The position numbers and the translations under genes are program-made. A stretch of DNA of 64,000 nucleotides, from positions 1 through 64,000 of the forward strand of contig JAKPDD010000041.1 of NCBI GenBank assembly GCA_029552945.1, in the 5' to 3' direction. A model generated the notes under the pieces. It did not search any database and had not been told where the DNA came from. It saw only the letters and a program-made list of their open reading frames with translations. The DNA comes from Spirochaetota bacterium. GTDB taxonomy: Bacteria; Spirochaetota; GWB1-36-13; JAKPDD01. Shown in pieces: positions 26,081 to 36,780 of the stretch; the stretch's first letter is position 1; every line of letters starts with the position of its first letter.

Positions 26081-27490
26081 TTAATATCTATAGTGTGATG
26101 GCTTATATGGGCCTTCTATTGGAACACCTATATATTTAGCCTGTTTTTCATTAAGTTTTGTTATTTTAGCACCGATTTTTTCAAGGTGTAGTCTTGCAAC
26201 TTCTTCATCGAGTTTTTTAGGGAGCATATATACACCTATTTTGTAATTATTTTTCCATAAGTCTATTTGTGCAAGTACCTGGTTTGAAAATGAGTTTGAC
26301 ATAACAAAAGATGGATGGCCTGTTGCACAACCCAGGTTAACAAGTCTTCCCTCAGCAAGTATATATATTGAATGACCATCAGGAAAAGTGTACATATCTA
26401 CCCCGGGTTTTATGTTTATCTTTTTTATGCCTTTTCTTGAATTAAGTCTTCCAACCTGGATTTCACTATCAAAGTGCCCTATATTACAGACTATTGCCTG
26501 GTCCTTCATTTTTTCCATATGTTCGAGTGTTATAACATCTATGTTTCCTGTTGCTGTAACATATATGTCTGCTATGCCAAGTGTGTCTTCAACAGTTTTA
26601 ACCTCGTATCCTTCCATTGCAGCCTGTAAAGCACATATTGGGTCAATCTCTGTTACTATAACTTTTGCACCCATTCCTTTTAGTGCCTGAGCACTTCCTT
26701 TACCAACTTCGCCATAACCACATACGACAGCAGTTTTTCCAGCAATCATAACATCTGTAGCTCTTTTTATTCCATCTATTAAAGATTCTCTACAACCGTA
26801 TATGTTATCAAACTTAGACTTTGTAACAGAATCATTTACGTTTATTGCAGGGAAAAGTAGTTCACCTTTTTCAAGCATCTGATATAACCTATGGACACCT
26901 GTAGTTGTCTCTTCTGATACTCCTTTTATTCTTTTAACAAATCTATGCCACTTATTATTATCTCTTTTTAACTCATCTTTTAATACTTCAATAAGGAACT
27001 TTTCATCCTCACTTTCTGGTTCTTTGTCAAGTATAGCCGGATTTTCTTCAGCTTTATAACCTAAATGAACCATTAGAGTTGCATCACCACCATCATCTAC
27101 TATAAGATCAGGGCCATCCCCATCATCAAAAGTAAGAGCTTCATTTAATAGTTCCCAATACTCTTTTAAAGTCTCTCCTTTCCATGCAAATACTGGTATT
27201 CCTGCTTTTGCAATTGCAGCTGCAGCATGGTCTTGAGTAGAAAATATATTACATGATGCCCACCTTACTTCTGCCCCTAGTTCCACGAGTGTTTCAATAA
27301 GTACAGCAGTCTGAATAGTCATGTGTAGGGACCCTGTTATTCTTGCACCTTTTAATGGTTTATTTTTCCCATATTTTTCTCTTATTGCCATTAAACCTGG
27401 CATCTCTTTTTCTGCAATATTTATCTCTTTTCTCCCCCATTCAGCCAGGTTTATATCCTTAATTTTATATTTTGTTCTTGTTAGTAACAT
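26081..27490 (-). CDS. ahcY: Adenosylhomocysteinase
   Basis: Splits S-adenosylhomocysteine into adenosine and homocysteine, relieving methyltransferase inhibition. It is 469 residues with bound NAD. Visible motifs are [46 protein letters not shown] for NAD binding, [10 protein letters not shown], and the C-terminal KPSHYRY with the Lys-Tyr pair that closes the active site. AAAGGAG is upstream. It is cotranscribed with the ArsR-methyltransferase fusion, which probably controls it. Confidence 0.97.
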   Translation of the reverse strand: MLLTRTKYKIKDINLAEWGRKEINIAEKEMPGLMAIREKYGKNKPLKGARITGSLHMTIQTAVLIETLVELGAEVRWASCNIFSTQDHAAAAIAKAGIPVFAWKGETLKEYWELLNEALTFDDGDGPDLIVDDGGDATLMVHLGYKAEENPAILDKEPESEDEKFLIEVLKDELKRDNNKWHRFVKRIKGVSEETTTGVHRLYQMLEKGELLFPAINVNDSVTKSKFDNIYGCRESLIDGIKRATDVMIAGKTAVVCGYGEVGKGSAQALKGMGAKVIVTEIDPICALQAAMEGYEVKTVEDTLGIADIYVTATGNIDVITLEHMEKMKDQAIVCNIGHFDSEIQVGRLNSRKGIKKINIKPGVDMYTFPDGHSIYILAEGRLVNLGCATGHPSFVMSNSFSNQVLAQIDLWKNNYKIGVYMLPKKLDEEVARLHLEKIGAKITKLNEKQAKYIGVPIEGPYKPSHYRY

Positions 27491-27502
27491 GATATTACTC
27501 CT

Positions 27503-28396
27503 TTATTTTTTTTCTATATGAATTATAAAATTATCAGGTAAGTTATTAGTGTTTTCTAAAAGATAGTAATCTTTTAATTTAAAACCTTCACTTAAAATAT
27601 TTTTTATATACTCTAAGTCAAAACCAAGCCATATATCACCATATTCCTGTCTCATGTTTTCATAATTGTGTTTGTAAAAATCTACTATTATAAGTTTACC
27701 GCCACTCTTTAATATTCGTAAACATTCTCTAATAGCATCTCTTGGCTCACCTATATGGTGTAATACCATATTCATGAATATTATGTCAAAATAGTTTTTT
27801 TCAAAATCTGTTTTTGTAATATCTTCTCTATAAAATTTTATTCTTTCAAATTCATCTTTTGAAAACAGATTGCTGTTTATAGAATCTCTATAATAATCTA
27901 TTGCATAAAGTTCAATAGACCTATTTTTAGCTAATATTTTTAATAATTTCCCTTCTCCACAACCCGCATCGAGAACTCTTGAGTTTGATGGTATTAAAAA
28001 AGCAAAAGCAAATATAAGGTTGTCAAGAGAGTAGAATTGTCCTAAGCCTTGTCCTTCATTTGTCAAAAAAAACTTTCTTGATATAAAGTTTCTTTTTTCA
28101 CTTATTATCTCAAGTCTATCAATATCATCTTTAAACTCTTTATCTTTAAATATATCTTCAAGAAAAGAGGATATTTTTGGATCGATTTTATTAAGAGAAT
28201 AAAATCTCCAGGTGCCATCTTTTCTTTCTTTAACAAGACCTATTGACTTTAATATTTTAAGGTGTTTAGATACATTTGACTGTGTTGTTGATAATATATC
28301 AATTATTTCATTTACATTAAGTTCTCTATTGAATAAAAGATTTAGTATCCTAAGTCTTGTTTTGTCTGATATACCTTTTAATATGTTAAGCCACAT
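27503..28396 (-). CDS. ArsR-type regulator fused to a SAM-methyltransferase domain (SahR-like)
   Basis: A 297-residue protein. Residues 1-75 are an ArsR winged helix (SDKTRLRILNLL, STTQSNVSKHLKILKSIGLV). It lacks the ELCVCDL metal site, so it is not a metal sensor. Residues 130-260 are a Rossmann methyltransferase with motif I VLDAGCGEGK at 141-150 and a later MVLHHI motif. The gene heads the ahcY operon, 12 nt upstream of ahcY. By context its methyltransferase-like domain may sense SAH or SAM, as proposed for SahR regulators of the SAM cycle. Catalytic activity is not excluded. An inverted repeat 13 nt upstream of its start may be its operator. Confidence 0.85.
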   Translation of the reverse strand: MWLNILKGISDKTRLRILNLLFNRELNVNEIIDILSTTQSNVSKHLKILKSIGLVKERKDGTWRFYSLNKIDPKISSFLEDIFKDKEFKDDIDRLEIISEKRNFISRKFFLTNEGQGLGQFYSLDNLIFAFAFLIPSNSRVLDAGCGEGKLLKILAKNRSIELYAIDYYRDSINSNLFSKDEFERIKFYREDITKTDFEKNYFDIIFMNMVLHHIGEPRDAIRECLRILKSGGKLIIVDFYKHNYENMRQEYGDIWLGFDLEYIKNILSEGFKLKDYYLLENTNNLPDNFIIHIEKK

Positions 28397-28409
28397 ATAT
28401 ATATTACTC

Positions 28410-28427
28410 TATAACCATTTAGTTATA
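28410..28427. promoter_or_regulatory. Candidate ArsR-family operator TATAAC-N6-GTTATA
   Basis: Perfect 6-bp arms with a 6-nt spacer (CATTTA), 13 nt upstream of the ArsR-methyltransferase start. ArsR regulators usually bind short inverted repeats of about this geometry that overlap the promoter. It is the only G/C-containing palindrome in the gap before secA. Confidence 0.5.
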
Positions 28428-28465
28428 TTAAATATAATCAAAAATATTTAAAAATAGAAATGAGT

Positions 28466-31216
28466 TTATTTGCCGCAACAGTTTTTATATTTTTTACCAC
28501 TTCCGCAAGGGCATGGCTCATTTCTTCCTATTTTCTTTTTTACGCCAACTTTAAGTAATTCTCCCCTTTCTTCTGAGGTCTTTATTGAGCTATTTCCAAA
28601 CTCATCTTCAAATCTTACTTTTCTTTCTATTTTGGAAGTAAAGAGAATATGCAGTACATCCTCTTTTAGAGATTGTAACATTTGATCAAATAGATTTGAT
28701 GCTTCTATTTTATATTCAACTAATGGGTTTTTTTCACCGTAAGACCTTAAACCTATACCTTCCTGTAATTCATCAATTACATAAAGGTGTCTCTTCCATT
28801 TTGAGTCTATTATTTGTAGTAGTACTATTCTTTCTATTTCCCTTAATATGTTGGAACCAACTTCACTTTCTTTTTTTTCATAGAAGCTTATCAATCTATT
28901 TATTACACTATCAACTGCCTCTTCAATAAAATAGGATCCTTCAAGTTTAATATTTACGCCGAAAACCTGATAGATTCTATTTAAAAACTCGTTTAAGTTT
29001 GACTTTTCAAGTCTTTTTCCACCACCACTATAATATCTTGCTTCTTCGAAAACAAACTCTTTTATCATTGTAATTATTTCTGCTTTTATATCATCATTAA
29101 ATAAGACTTTGTCACGTATATTATATATCTTTGTTCTTTGATTGTTCATAACTTCGTCATATTCAAGTAAGTGTTTTCTTATTTCAAAGTTTCTCATTTC
29201 AACTCTTTTTTGAGCTTTTTCTATACTTTTTGTAACCCACTTATGTTCAATAGGCTCATTTTCTTTAAATCCTGCTCTCTCAAGCCAGGGTAGTATTCTA
29301 TCTGAGCCGAATAGTCTCATTAGGTCATCCTCAAGTGATAAATAGAACCTACTGTAACCAGGGTCACCCTGTCTTCCTGATCTACCTCTTAGCTGATTGT
29401 CAATTCTCCTTGCCTCATGTCTTTCACTACCAATTACATGAAGTCCACCAAGTTTAATAACTTTTTTATTCTCCTCTTTCCAGTTTGCATATAGTCTCTG
29501 TAGATAATTTACTACTTTCTCCTCTTTTAACTGAGCTAATTCACTTATAGGTTCAATGTATGAAAATGCAATATTAAGTTTATTATCAAAAATATTTTTA
29601 ATATACATCTGTACTGGGACCTCTTTTATCCATTTTCTATCTATTATGTTCTCGAGATATTTTTCTGCCTGGAATGTTGGATTACCACCTAGTACTATAT
29701 CTGTTCCTCTACCTGCCATATTTGTTGCAATTGTAACTTTTCCTACCTGGCCTGCTTGTGCTATTATTTCAGCTTCTTTTTCATGTTGTTTAGCATTTAA
29801 AACATTATGTGGTATCTTTTTCTTAGAAAGGAGTTTACTAAGGTGCTCTGAAGTTTCAACAGCAATAGTACCAAGTAGAACCGGCACACCTTTTTTATGG
29901 AGATTTACTATCTCTTCTGTTATTGCCTCATACTTTGCTTTTTTATTTTTATATATAAGGTCTGGTGCATCTATTCTTATTACTGGTTTATTTGGTGGTA
30001 TTACAATAACATCCATTCCATATATTTTCATAAACTCTTCAGCTTCTGTTTCAGCAGTACCTGTCATACCTGCAAGTTTTTCATACATTTTAAAATAATT
30101 TTGTATTGTTATTGTTGCAAGTGTCTGGTTCTCTCTTCTTATTGTTACCCTCTCTTTTGCTTCTATAGCCTGGTGTAGGCCATCACTATACCTTCTTCCC
30201 TCAAGTGGTCTACCTGTATTTTCATCTATTATGATAACTTCGCCATTTTTTACCATATAATCTTTGTCTCTTTTAAATAGTTTATGTGCCCTTAATGCTT
30301 GATGAATACAGTGAACAAGTTCTATGTTTTTACCTTTGTATAGGTCGTTTATACCAAATATCTCTTCTACTTTTCCTATTCCCTCTTCTGTTAGTACAAC
30401 ACTTTTTTCTTTTTCTTCCAGTTGATAGTCACCACTACCAGGTATCCATTTTCCATCAGGTCCTTTTTGGGCAGGTTTAAGTCTTGGTACAACTTTATCA
30501 GCAATATAATATTTGTCAACATTATCTTCAGTAGGACCAGATATTATTAATGGTGTTCTTGCCTCATCTATAAGTACTGAGTCAACTTCATCTACTATGC
30601 AGTAATAATGTCCTCTCTGTACTTTCATGTCTTTATGATAAACCATATTATCTCTAAGATAATCAAAACCAAACTCACTATTTGTTCCATATACAACATC
30701 ACACTGATATACCTTTTTTCTGTCTTCTGTAGACATCATGTTTTGCAGATATCCGACAGTAAGTCCCAGGAACTTATATATTGGCCCCATCCATTCAGCA
30801 TCTCTTTTTGCAAGATAGTCATTTACTGTGACTATATGAACACTCTTCCCAGTAAGTGCATTCAGGTAAACAGGTAATGTTGCAACAAGTGTTTTACCTT
30901 CACCCGTCTTCATTTCAGCAATATTACCCCAGTGTAAAACAACCCCACCTATAAGTTGAACATCAAACGGTCTTAAACCTAATGTTCTTTTTGATACTTC
31001 TCTTACAACAGCAAAGGCTTCAGGCAATATATCATCAAGTTTTTCTCCTTTTGCTAACCTTTCTTTAAATATTGATGTCATAGCTTTCAATTGCTCATCT
31101 GTATAATTTGAAAATTTTGGCTCAAGTTGATTGATTTTGTTAATTATTGGGTATATTTTTTTAAGTACTCTCTCATTATGAGTTCCCAAAAAAAGTTTTA
31201 ATATCTTGGCTAACAT
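28466..31216 (-). CDS. secA: Preprotein translocase ATPase SecA
   Basis: Motor of Sec export, 916 residues. Walker A (MKTGEGKTL) near residue 105, DEVDSVLIDEARTPLIISG, the preprotein-binding and scaffold domains, GTDIVLGGNP and HEARRIDNQLRGRSGRQGD are all present. The C terminus carries the zinc/SecB-binding motif C-x-C-x8-C-C. AAGGAG precedes the ATG. It is separated from sbcC by about 290 nt and appears to be transcribed alone. Confidence 0.98.
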   Translation of the reverse strand: MLAKILKLFLGTHNERVLKKIYPIINKINQLEPKFSNYTDEQLKAMTSIFKERLAKGEKLDDILPEAFAVVREVSKRTLGLRPFDVQLIGGVVLHWGNIAEMKTGEGKTLVATLPVYLNALTGKSVHIVTVNDYLAKRDAEWMGPIYKFLGLTVGYLQNMMSTEDRKKVYQCDVVYGTNSEFGFDYLRDNMVYHKDMKVQRGHYYCIVDEVDSVLIDEARTPLIISGPTEDNVDKYYIADKVVPRLKPAQKGPDGKWIPGSGDYQLEEKEKSVVLTEEGIGKVEEIFGINDLYKGKNIELVHCIHQALRAHKLFKRDKDYMVKNGEVIIIDENTGRPLEGRRYSDGLHQAIEAKERVTIRRENQTLATITIQNYFKMYEKLAGMTGTAETEAEEFMKIYGMDVIVIPPNKPVIRIDAPDLIYKNKKAKYEAITEEIVNLHKKGVPVLLGTIAVETSEHLSKLLSKKKIPHNVLNAKQHEKEAEIIAQAGQVGKVTIATNMAGRGTDIVLGGNPTFQAEKYLENIIDRKWIKEVPVQMYIKNIFDNKLNIAFSYIEPISELAQLKEEKVVNYLQRLYANWKEENKKVIKLGGLHVIGSERHEARRIDNQLRGRSGRQGDPGYSRFYLSLEDDLMRLFGSDRILPWLERAGFKENEPIEHKWVTKSIEKAQKRVEMRNFEIRKHLLEYDEVMNNQRTKIYNIRDKVLFNDDIKAEIITMIKEFVFEEARYYSGGGKRLEKSNLNEFLNRIYQVFGVNIKLEGSYFIEEAVDSVINRLISFYEKKESEVGSNILREIERIVLLQIIDSKWKRHLYVIDELQEGIGLRSYGEKNPLVEYKIEASNLFDQMLQSLKEDVLHILFTSKIERKVRFEDEFGNSSIKTSEERGELLKVGVKKKIGRNEPCPCGSGKKYKNCCGK

Positions 31217-31509
31217 AAGATTCTCCTTAAGGTTTTTTATCGATTTTATGATAAAATTTTAATTTTTTTAAATTTTACAGAATAACTGTTTTCTAAAATT
31301 TAAGAAAGTATTATAATAAATAGAAATAAAATAGTTGTCTATAATTGTATAAGATGAGATTGATTTTTATAATCTTTATATTTTTATACTATCTTAAATA
31401 TTTTTTTATGGATTTTTTAGTAGTGATTTAAACTTTTTGTTTTTATTCATTCCCAATATTTAATGGAATAATTTTTTTATTAGCATTTTTTTAATAGAAG
31501 TCTGCTATA
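31217..31509. other. 293-nt AT-rich gap between sbcC and secA
   Basis: No gene or RNA was recognised. It holds an AT-rich inverted repeat TTTTATC-N8-GATAAAA at 31235-31256, just upstream of secA, which could be a leader hairpin or chance. The sbcC end shows no convincing terminator. Confidence 0.4.
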
Positions 31510-34500
31510 TTATGATATCTGTTTTATAGTTGACTTTCCATCACTTTCTTTTTCAACCAGTATTTTTTGAGTAAAAAAACTACTTATATCTTTCATATGT
31601 GTTATTATTCCAATCTGTCTTCCACTCTCTATTTTTTTAATATCGTTAAATAGCTCAACAATAAGTCTTCTGTTGTTGTCATCCAGTGTTCCGAATCCTT
31701 CATCTATAAAAAATATACCTATTTTTTGACCAATTATTTTTGAAAAGCCCAGAGCAAGTATAAACGAAAGCAAAAACTTTTCTCCACCACTTAGACTATC
31801 GGTAACTCTTATTGTCCTTAAAACATTGTCATATACATTTATTTTATCCTTATTTTCATCTATTGATAAAAGGTATCTTCCATTAAGGACTTTTGATAGG
31901 AGTTCATTATTAACATAGTTTATTATGTTTTTAAGTATAGTGTATGCAATATATTTTGGTAATTTGTCACTCTCAAGGTCTTTGTATATTTGAGAATATA
32001 TACTTCTATCTTTTTTATATTTTTCATATTTTTTAGATATTTCTTTAAATAATTTAATTCCATCTTTAAGCTTACTTATAGTATCTTCTGTTTTATCTCT
32101 TTCTCTCTTATAGTAGTCCAGATCTTTTTCTATAGATAATATATTTTGGTCTATTTTGCTAATTTCCTCTTCAAGGGCAGTACTTTCCTTTAAAAAATCT
32201 TCTATATCATGATTTAGATTGTATAAAAAAGATTTTTGTTCAATTATTGATTCATTAATGCTTATCTCATTTATAATCTTTTCATATTCTTCATTTTTTT
32301 TGTCAAACTCATTAATATTTTTAAGATTTTTTTCTATTTGGTATATGGTTTCACCAATAGTTTTTCCCTTTTCCTCTATTTCGTTTTTAATTTTTTCAAT
32401 GTCTTCTTCAATTGTTTTTTTAGCCCCATATTTTATGTTAAGCTCTTTTTTATTTTCTTCTATTTCTGATCTTATTTTTTCCAGTTCCTCTTCTATTTTT
32501 TTTATACTTTTTTCACTTTCATTAATAAGCCAGTTCTCTATTTCCTCTATTGTAGAAAATTTTTTAGATGAGATACTGTTTAATTTATCAATAATTATAT
32601 TAATCTCTTTTTCTATATTAATTTTTTCATATTCTAATAATCTTACACTATTTTCTTTTTCTTTTATCTTTTCTTCTATTTTTAAGTTTTCTTTTTTATT
32701 GTTTTCTATTTCTTTTTCTATTGTGTTTATATTAATTTCATTGATCTTTAAATCTGCTTCCAATTTCGTTAATTCATTTTCTATATCATTTTCTTTTTTT
32801 GTAAATTTTTCAATACTATTTTTTATCTCTTTAACCTTGTTTTCTACTTCAGAAAACCTTGATAAACCTATTTTTTTTAGAATTTCTTTACTCTGTGTTA
32901 TTATAATCTTTTTTTCTTTTTCAAGTTTTCTAATCTCATTATCATATATTTTTATGTTCTCTATATCTTTTTCAATTAACTTAAGTTTCTCTAAACCATA
33001 TTTTAATTTTATAAACTCTTCATTTTCAGATTTGTTTATTGAAATATCATTTTTTTTGTGAAATATAGAACCACAGACAGGACATATGTCATTATCTTTA
33101 AGAGAGCTTTTTATCTCTAATACCAGGTTTTCTTTATATTTTTTTTCAAGACAAACAATCTGTTTTTTTATCTTTTCTACTAAAGAATTGTAATCTTTTA
33201 TTTCAATTTTTTCTGATAAAAACTCTGGATACTCTTTTTCTATTTTTTCTTCCAATTTATATTTTTGCTCTTTAAGACTAATGATTTTTCCGTTAATTTC
33301 ATCATGATTTTTTTTAAATTCTTCAAAGATTTCTTTATTTTGTTCGTAAAAATTATTATAATTTTCAAATTCTTTTTTTAACTTTTCAGAATATGACTTA
33401 ATCTCTTTAATTTCTTTAGTTTTTATCTCAATTTTATTTTTAATATCATATCTATTTTTTTCAAAGATACTTTTATTTTTCTCTCTGTCTATAATTAGAT
33501 TGTAAAATTTATCTTTTTCCTTTTTTAATTCTAAGATGTTCTTTTCCAGTTCCCTTATTTCTATTTCTATCTCTCTAGTTTTTTTATTATATTGTTTTAT
33601 TTTTTGTTCATTTTCTGAGTATAAGTTTTTTATATTCTCTTTGACACTTAATATATTTTTTCTTTTGTTTTCTTCATTTTTTAAAGTCTCCTCAAGTGTT
33701 TTTACATTTATTTCTAAGTCATTTATTTCTGCTTTAAGACGTGATAAATCATCTTTTTTATCTAAATATTTTTTATATATTGGATATATTATTTTTTCTG
33801 TTTCAAATCCTTTAAACTCTTTTTCAAGTTTTTCTTTTATTTTTCTATTTATCTTAAACTTTTCTATTATTTCTTTTATATCTTTGTTTTTTATTATTAA
33901 TTCTTCTCTCTTTTTCCTTATTTTACTTATCTCAGTATTTATAGAACTAATTTTATTCTCACAGGTTTTTAATTTTTCTGTGTTACTTATAATCTCTTCT
34001 TCTATTTTCTCCTCTTTAATTTCCTCATATTCGTTTACTCCTAATATTAATGTTACATTGTTTATTTCTTTATTAATCTCTTCTATATTTTTCTCCACTT
34101 TCTCTATTTTTGATTTTACGTTTTCCTGTATTCTTTTTATTAAATCACCAAATATTGTATTTATTATAGGTGTTCTATACTCTTCCTTCCCAGAGCTTAT
34201 TACACTTTCGAATGCCCCCTGTTTTATTATGAATGATTTTTTCATCATATCTTTATAAAATCCCATTTTTTCAAGTTTTTTTTCTATCTCTCTTCCCTTA
34301 AACTCCTCATTATCTATTTTTAATACATTTAATTTCTTGCTTTTAATTATTTTAAGTTTTTTATCTTCAATTAAAAAATCAAGTTCAAGGAAATAATTTT
34401 CATGATTCTTTTCATCTGGGGCTTTAAATATAATTTCACTGTGAGAAATCCCTTTTAATGATTCTCCCCACAAACAAAAAAATATAGCATCTATTATTGT

Positions 34501-34617
34501 AGATTTTCCACTTCCATTTTCACCCTCAATACAGAAAAAATCAAGGTCTTTAAAGTTTATCTCCTGCTTATCTTTAAATGGTCCAAAGTTTTGAATAGTA
34601 AGTTTATCTATTCTCAT
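31510..34617 (-). CDS. sbcC: Exonuclease subunit SbcC (Rad50-like)
   Basis: SMC-type ATPase of about 1035 residues that works with SbcD on hairpins and DNA ends. Walker A GENGSGKST lies at 32-40. Two very long coiled-coil arms rich in Lys, Glu and Ile meet at a zinc hook CPVCG near residue 510. The signature LSGGEKF near 940 and Walker B FFIDEGFGTLDD near 970 complete the ATPase head. The ATG at 34617 is preferred because AGAGGT lies 5 nt upstream; an in-frame ATG 18 nt earlier has no such site. It overlaps sbcD by 14 nt. Confidence 0.95.
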   Translation of the reverse strand: MRIDKLTIQNFGPFKDKQEINFKDLDFFCIEGENGSGKSTIIDAIFFCLWGESLKGISHSEIIFKAPDEKNHENYFLELDFLIEDKKLKIIKSKKLNVLKIDNEEFKGREIEKKLEKMGFYKDMMKKSFIIKQGAFESVISSGKEEYRTPIINTIFGDLIKRIQENVKSKIEKVEKNIEEINKEINNVTLILGVNEYEEIKEEKIEEEIISNTEKLKTCENKISSINTEISKIRKKREELIIKNKDIKEIIEKFKINRKIKEKLEKEFKGFETEKIIYPIYKKYLDKKDDLSRLKAEINDLEINVKTLEETLKNEENKRKNILSVKENIKNLYSENEQKIKQYNKKTREIEIEIRELEKNILELKKEKDKFYNLIIDREKNKSIFEKNRYDIKNKIEIKTKEIKEIKSYSEKLKKEFENYNNFYEQNKEIFEEFKKNHDEINGKIISLKEQKYKLEEKIEKEYPEFLSEKIEIKDYNSLVEKIKKQIVCLEKKYKENLVLEIKSSLKDNDICPVCGSIFHKKNDISINKSENEEFIKLKYGLEKLKLIEKDIENIKIYDNEIRKLEKEKKIIITQSKEILKKIGLSRFSEVENKVKEIKNSIEKFTKKENDIENELTKLEADLKINEININTIEKEIENNKKENLKIEEKIKEKENSVRLLEYEKINIEKEINIIIDKLNSISSKKFSTIEEIENWLINESEKSIKKIEEELEKIRSEIEENKKELNIKYGAKKTIEEDIEKIKNEIEEKGKTIGETIYQIEKNLKNINEFDKKNEEYEKIINEISINESIIEQKSFLYNLNHDIEDFLKESTALEEEISKIDQNILSIEKDLDYYKRERDKTEDTISKLKDGIKLFKEISKKYEKYKKDRSIYSQIYKDLESDKLPKYIAYTILKNIINYVNNELLSKVLNGRYLLSIDENKDKINVYDNVLRTIRVTDSLSGGEKFLLSFILALGFSKIIGQKIGIFFIDEGFGTLDDNNRRLIVELFNDIKKIESGRQIGIITHMKDISSFFTQKILVEKESDGKSTIKQIS

Positions 34618-35764
34618 TTTTAACCTCTGTGACAATTTTCTTAAATGTTTCTATTATTTCATCATCATCACTTTTTTTTCTGTAACTTTTATATATATTA
34701 ACTATATCAATATTTTCGTAGGAAAAATCTTTTAAAGTTGTTTCAATCCCTTTTAAGGTTGCCTCAAGTTTTACTATTCTGTATTTTGATTTTATCTCTT
34801 TTAATATTTCTGGATATGTTAAAGGTGGTTCATAAACTATTTTAAACTTATATATTGTTCTGTCTTTAGCTTGATTTATCTCAATTAGTTCCTTAAGATC
34901 ATCTAAGTTTTTAATTACTTCTTTATATTCTATTTCCTCCATTTTGTAACATGAAACTTCTTTAAACTCTACACTATTTGTATCTGTATCTATTATATAA
35001 AATCCTTTTTTATCCTCTTTTTCCCCAAAATTAAGCCTTAGAATAGACCCAGCATAGTATATATTATCAAGTTTATCAACCTTAAGTGGTTTATGAATAT
35101 GCCCAAGTGCTATATAGTTATATGGATTATCTTTGAATATATCTTTATTTACTGTAAAAATATAAGATTCACTTGTAAACTTAATTTCTGGGACTTCTAA
35201 TAAAAGGTGTGCCATAAGTATTTTATAATCAGCTTCTTTTTCTCTTGCTATACTTTTAAAACTAGATATTATACTCTGATAAACCTGACTGTAATTTGAA
35301 ATATTAACTGTACTAATATCACCTTTACTTTTTAATATATAATATAATATTTTTACATCATTTATGTATGGTAGTCCTTGAATAAGTATTTTTTTACCAT
35401 TAATATTGACTATTTCTGTTAAGTTATCAAATCCTGTATTTATGTCATAAAATATTTTTATACCTTTTTCTTCAAAGAAATGTCTATTTACTCCAATAAA
35501 ATTAGAATTATCATGGTTTCCCGGTATTATATATACTTTTTCTGTAATGTTTGCAAGTTTTTTCATGAAGGAATAAAAGATATCAAGTGAAGAGTTTGAA
35601 GGATTGTAAGAATCAAATATGTCACCTGTTATTAATAGTATCTTTATATTTTCATCTTCTATTTTTTTTACTATCTCTTCTAATACCTCTTTTGTTTCCT
35701 CTGTTCTTTCATCTTTCTCAATCTTGCAACCTAGGTGTAAGTCAGATATGTGTCCTATTTTCAT
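34604..35764 (-). CDS. sbcD: Exonuclease subunit SbcD (Mre11-like)
   Basis: Manganese-dependent nuclease of 386 residues, partner of SbcC. All phosphoesterase motifs are visible: ISDLHLG at the N terminus, GDIFD, GNHD, and GHIHKP with its metal-binding His pair. The C-terminal capping domain is lysine-rich. AGGGAAAG precedes the ATG. It is translationally coupled to sbcC. Confidence 0.96.
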   Translation of the reverse strand: MKIGHISDLHLGCKIEKDERTEETKEVLEEIVKKIEDENIKILLITGDIFDSYNPSNSSLDIFYSFMKKLANITEKVYIIPGNHDNSNFIGVNRHFFEEKGIKIFYDINTGFDNLTEIVNINGKKILIQGLPYINDVKILYYILKSKGDISTVNISNYSQVYQSIISSFKSIAREKEADYKILMAHLLLEVPEIKFTSESYIFTVNKDIFKDNPYNYIALGHIHKPLKVDKLDNIYYAGSILRLNFGEKEDKKGFYIIDTDTNSVEFKEVSCYKMEEIEYKEVIKNLDDLKELIEINQAKDRTIYKFKIVYEPPLTYPEILKEIKSKYRIVKLEATLKGIETTLKDFSYENIDIVNIYKSYRKKSDDDEIIETFKKIVTEVKNENR

Positions 35765-35844
35765 CTTTCCCTCTGTAATAGTTTTGGTTTTTGTTTTAAA
35801 TATACGAAATGTTAGATTAAATTTTTTACTTTAAAAATTAATTT

Positions 35845-36780
35845 TTAAGACTTTACTTTTATAATTCTGGAAACAAAAAAACCTTCACTTACCTGACTTT
35901 GAAAAATTTTAAGACACCCTTTTATTGTAGGAAGAGTGGGTAAGTTAAAATTATTTATGTTAATGTTATCAAGTTTAACATTAAAATTTTCTAGGGCCCA
36001 GTTTATTATATCCTCATTTTCTTCTCTATTAAGAGTACATGTTGAGTATACTATTACTCCATTTTCTTTTACAGCTTTGATTGCTGAACTTAACAGTTTT
36101 TTTTGGATTTTAACAGAGTTTTTAACAAGTTTTTCAGACCAGGCTTTAAATGTTTTTGGGTTTTTTATTCTAAACTTACCCTCGCCACTACACGGAGCAT
36201 CTATAATTGCTTTATCAAAATAGTTCTCATATATTTCTCCTGCTTTTTCTCCATTATCGAGTATAGGTTTAATGTTTGTACACCCCTGTAGATTTATATT
36301 GTATAATAGTTTTTCATATCTTATTTTATTGAGTTCATATGCTGTAATTAGTCCAGTATTGTTAGTAATGCTTGATATTTGAGTTGTTTTACTACCTGGT
36401 GCAGCTGCAAGGTCCAGAATTTTTTCGTTTTCCTTAGGTTCAAGGACAAGTGGTGGTATCATACTTGATAAACTTTGTAGATATATTTTACCTTCTTTAT
36501 AGATATCTGTTTTTTCTATTGTTTTCTCATTAGATCCTAAAATAAGAGCGTCTTTATACCAGATAACCCTTTCAAATTTTATATTAAAATTTTTTAAATA
36601 CTCTGAAACTTCCTTAAAATCAGACTTGAGCCTATTTATTCTACATGTTGTCTTTTTTTCTGTATTTATACCCTGTAATATTTTATTAATAGTATGTTCA
36701 TCATAAATTTTGTATAATTTATTTAAAAAAGCTTCTGGCAATATTCTCTTTATCTGATTTATTGAAACTGATAATGACAT
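35845..36780 (-). CDS. RsmB/NSUN-type RNA m5C methyltransferase
   Basis: A 311-residue SAM-dependent cytosine-5 RNA methyltransferase. SAM-binding LDLAAAPGSKTTQ near 123, DAPCSGEGKFR with the releasing Cys, and YSTCTLNREENED with the nucleophilic Cys are intact. The N-terminal RNA-binding part is short, about 90 residues, and there is no PUA or NusB extension. The target is probably 16S rRNA (RsmB or RsmF type), but tRNA is possible. It is the last gene of the pgi-pyrB operon, overlapping pyrB by one base. Confidence 0.9.
   Translation of the reverse strand: MSLSVSINQIKRILPEAFLNKLYKIYDEHTINKILQGINTEKKTTCRINRLKSDFKEVSEYLKNFNIKFERVIWYKDALILGSNEKTIEKTDIYKEGKIYLQSLSSMIPPLVLEPKENEKILDLAAAPGSKTTQISSITNNTGLITAYELNKIRYEKLLYNINLQGCTNIKPILDNGEKAGEIYENYFDKAIIDAPCSGEGKFRIKNPKTFKAWSEKLVKNSVKIQKKLLSSAIKAVKENGVIVYSTCTLNREENEDIINWALENFNVKLDNININNFNLPTLPTIKGCLKIFQSQVSEGFFVSRIIKVKS

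Noticed and set aside
29556-30098. 180-codon open frame opposite secA
   Set aside because: Antisense shadow of a highly conserved gene; no coding signal of its own.
31235-31256. Inverted repeat TTTTATC-N8-GATAAAA before secA as an operator
   Set aside because: Short AT-rich repeats are frequent in the gaps. Nothing else supports a regulatory role.
32219-33061. 280-codon open frame on the plus strand opposite sbcC
   Set aside because: Composition is almost all Ser, Phe, Ile and Leu, the mirror of the Glu/Lys coiled coil of sbcC. No ribosome site or motif.
33536-34258. 240-codon open frame on the plus strand opposite sbcC
   Set aside because: Same mirror effect of the coiled-coil codons; no independent support.
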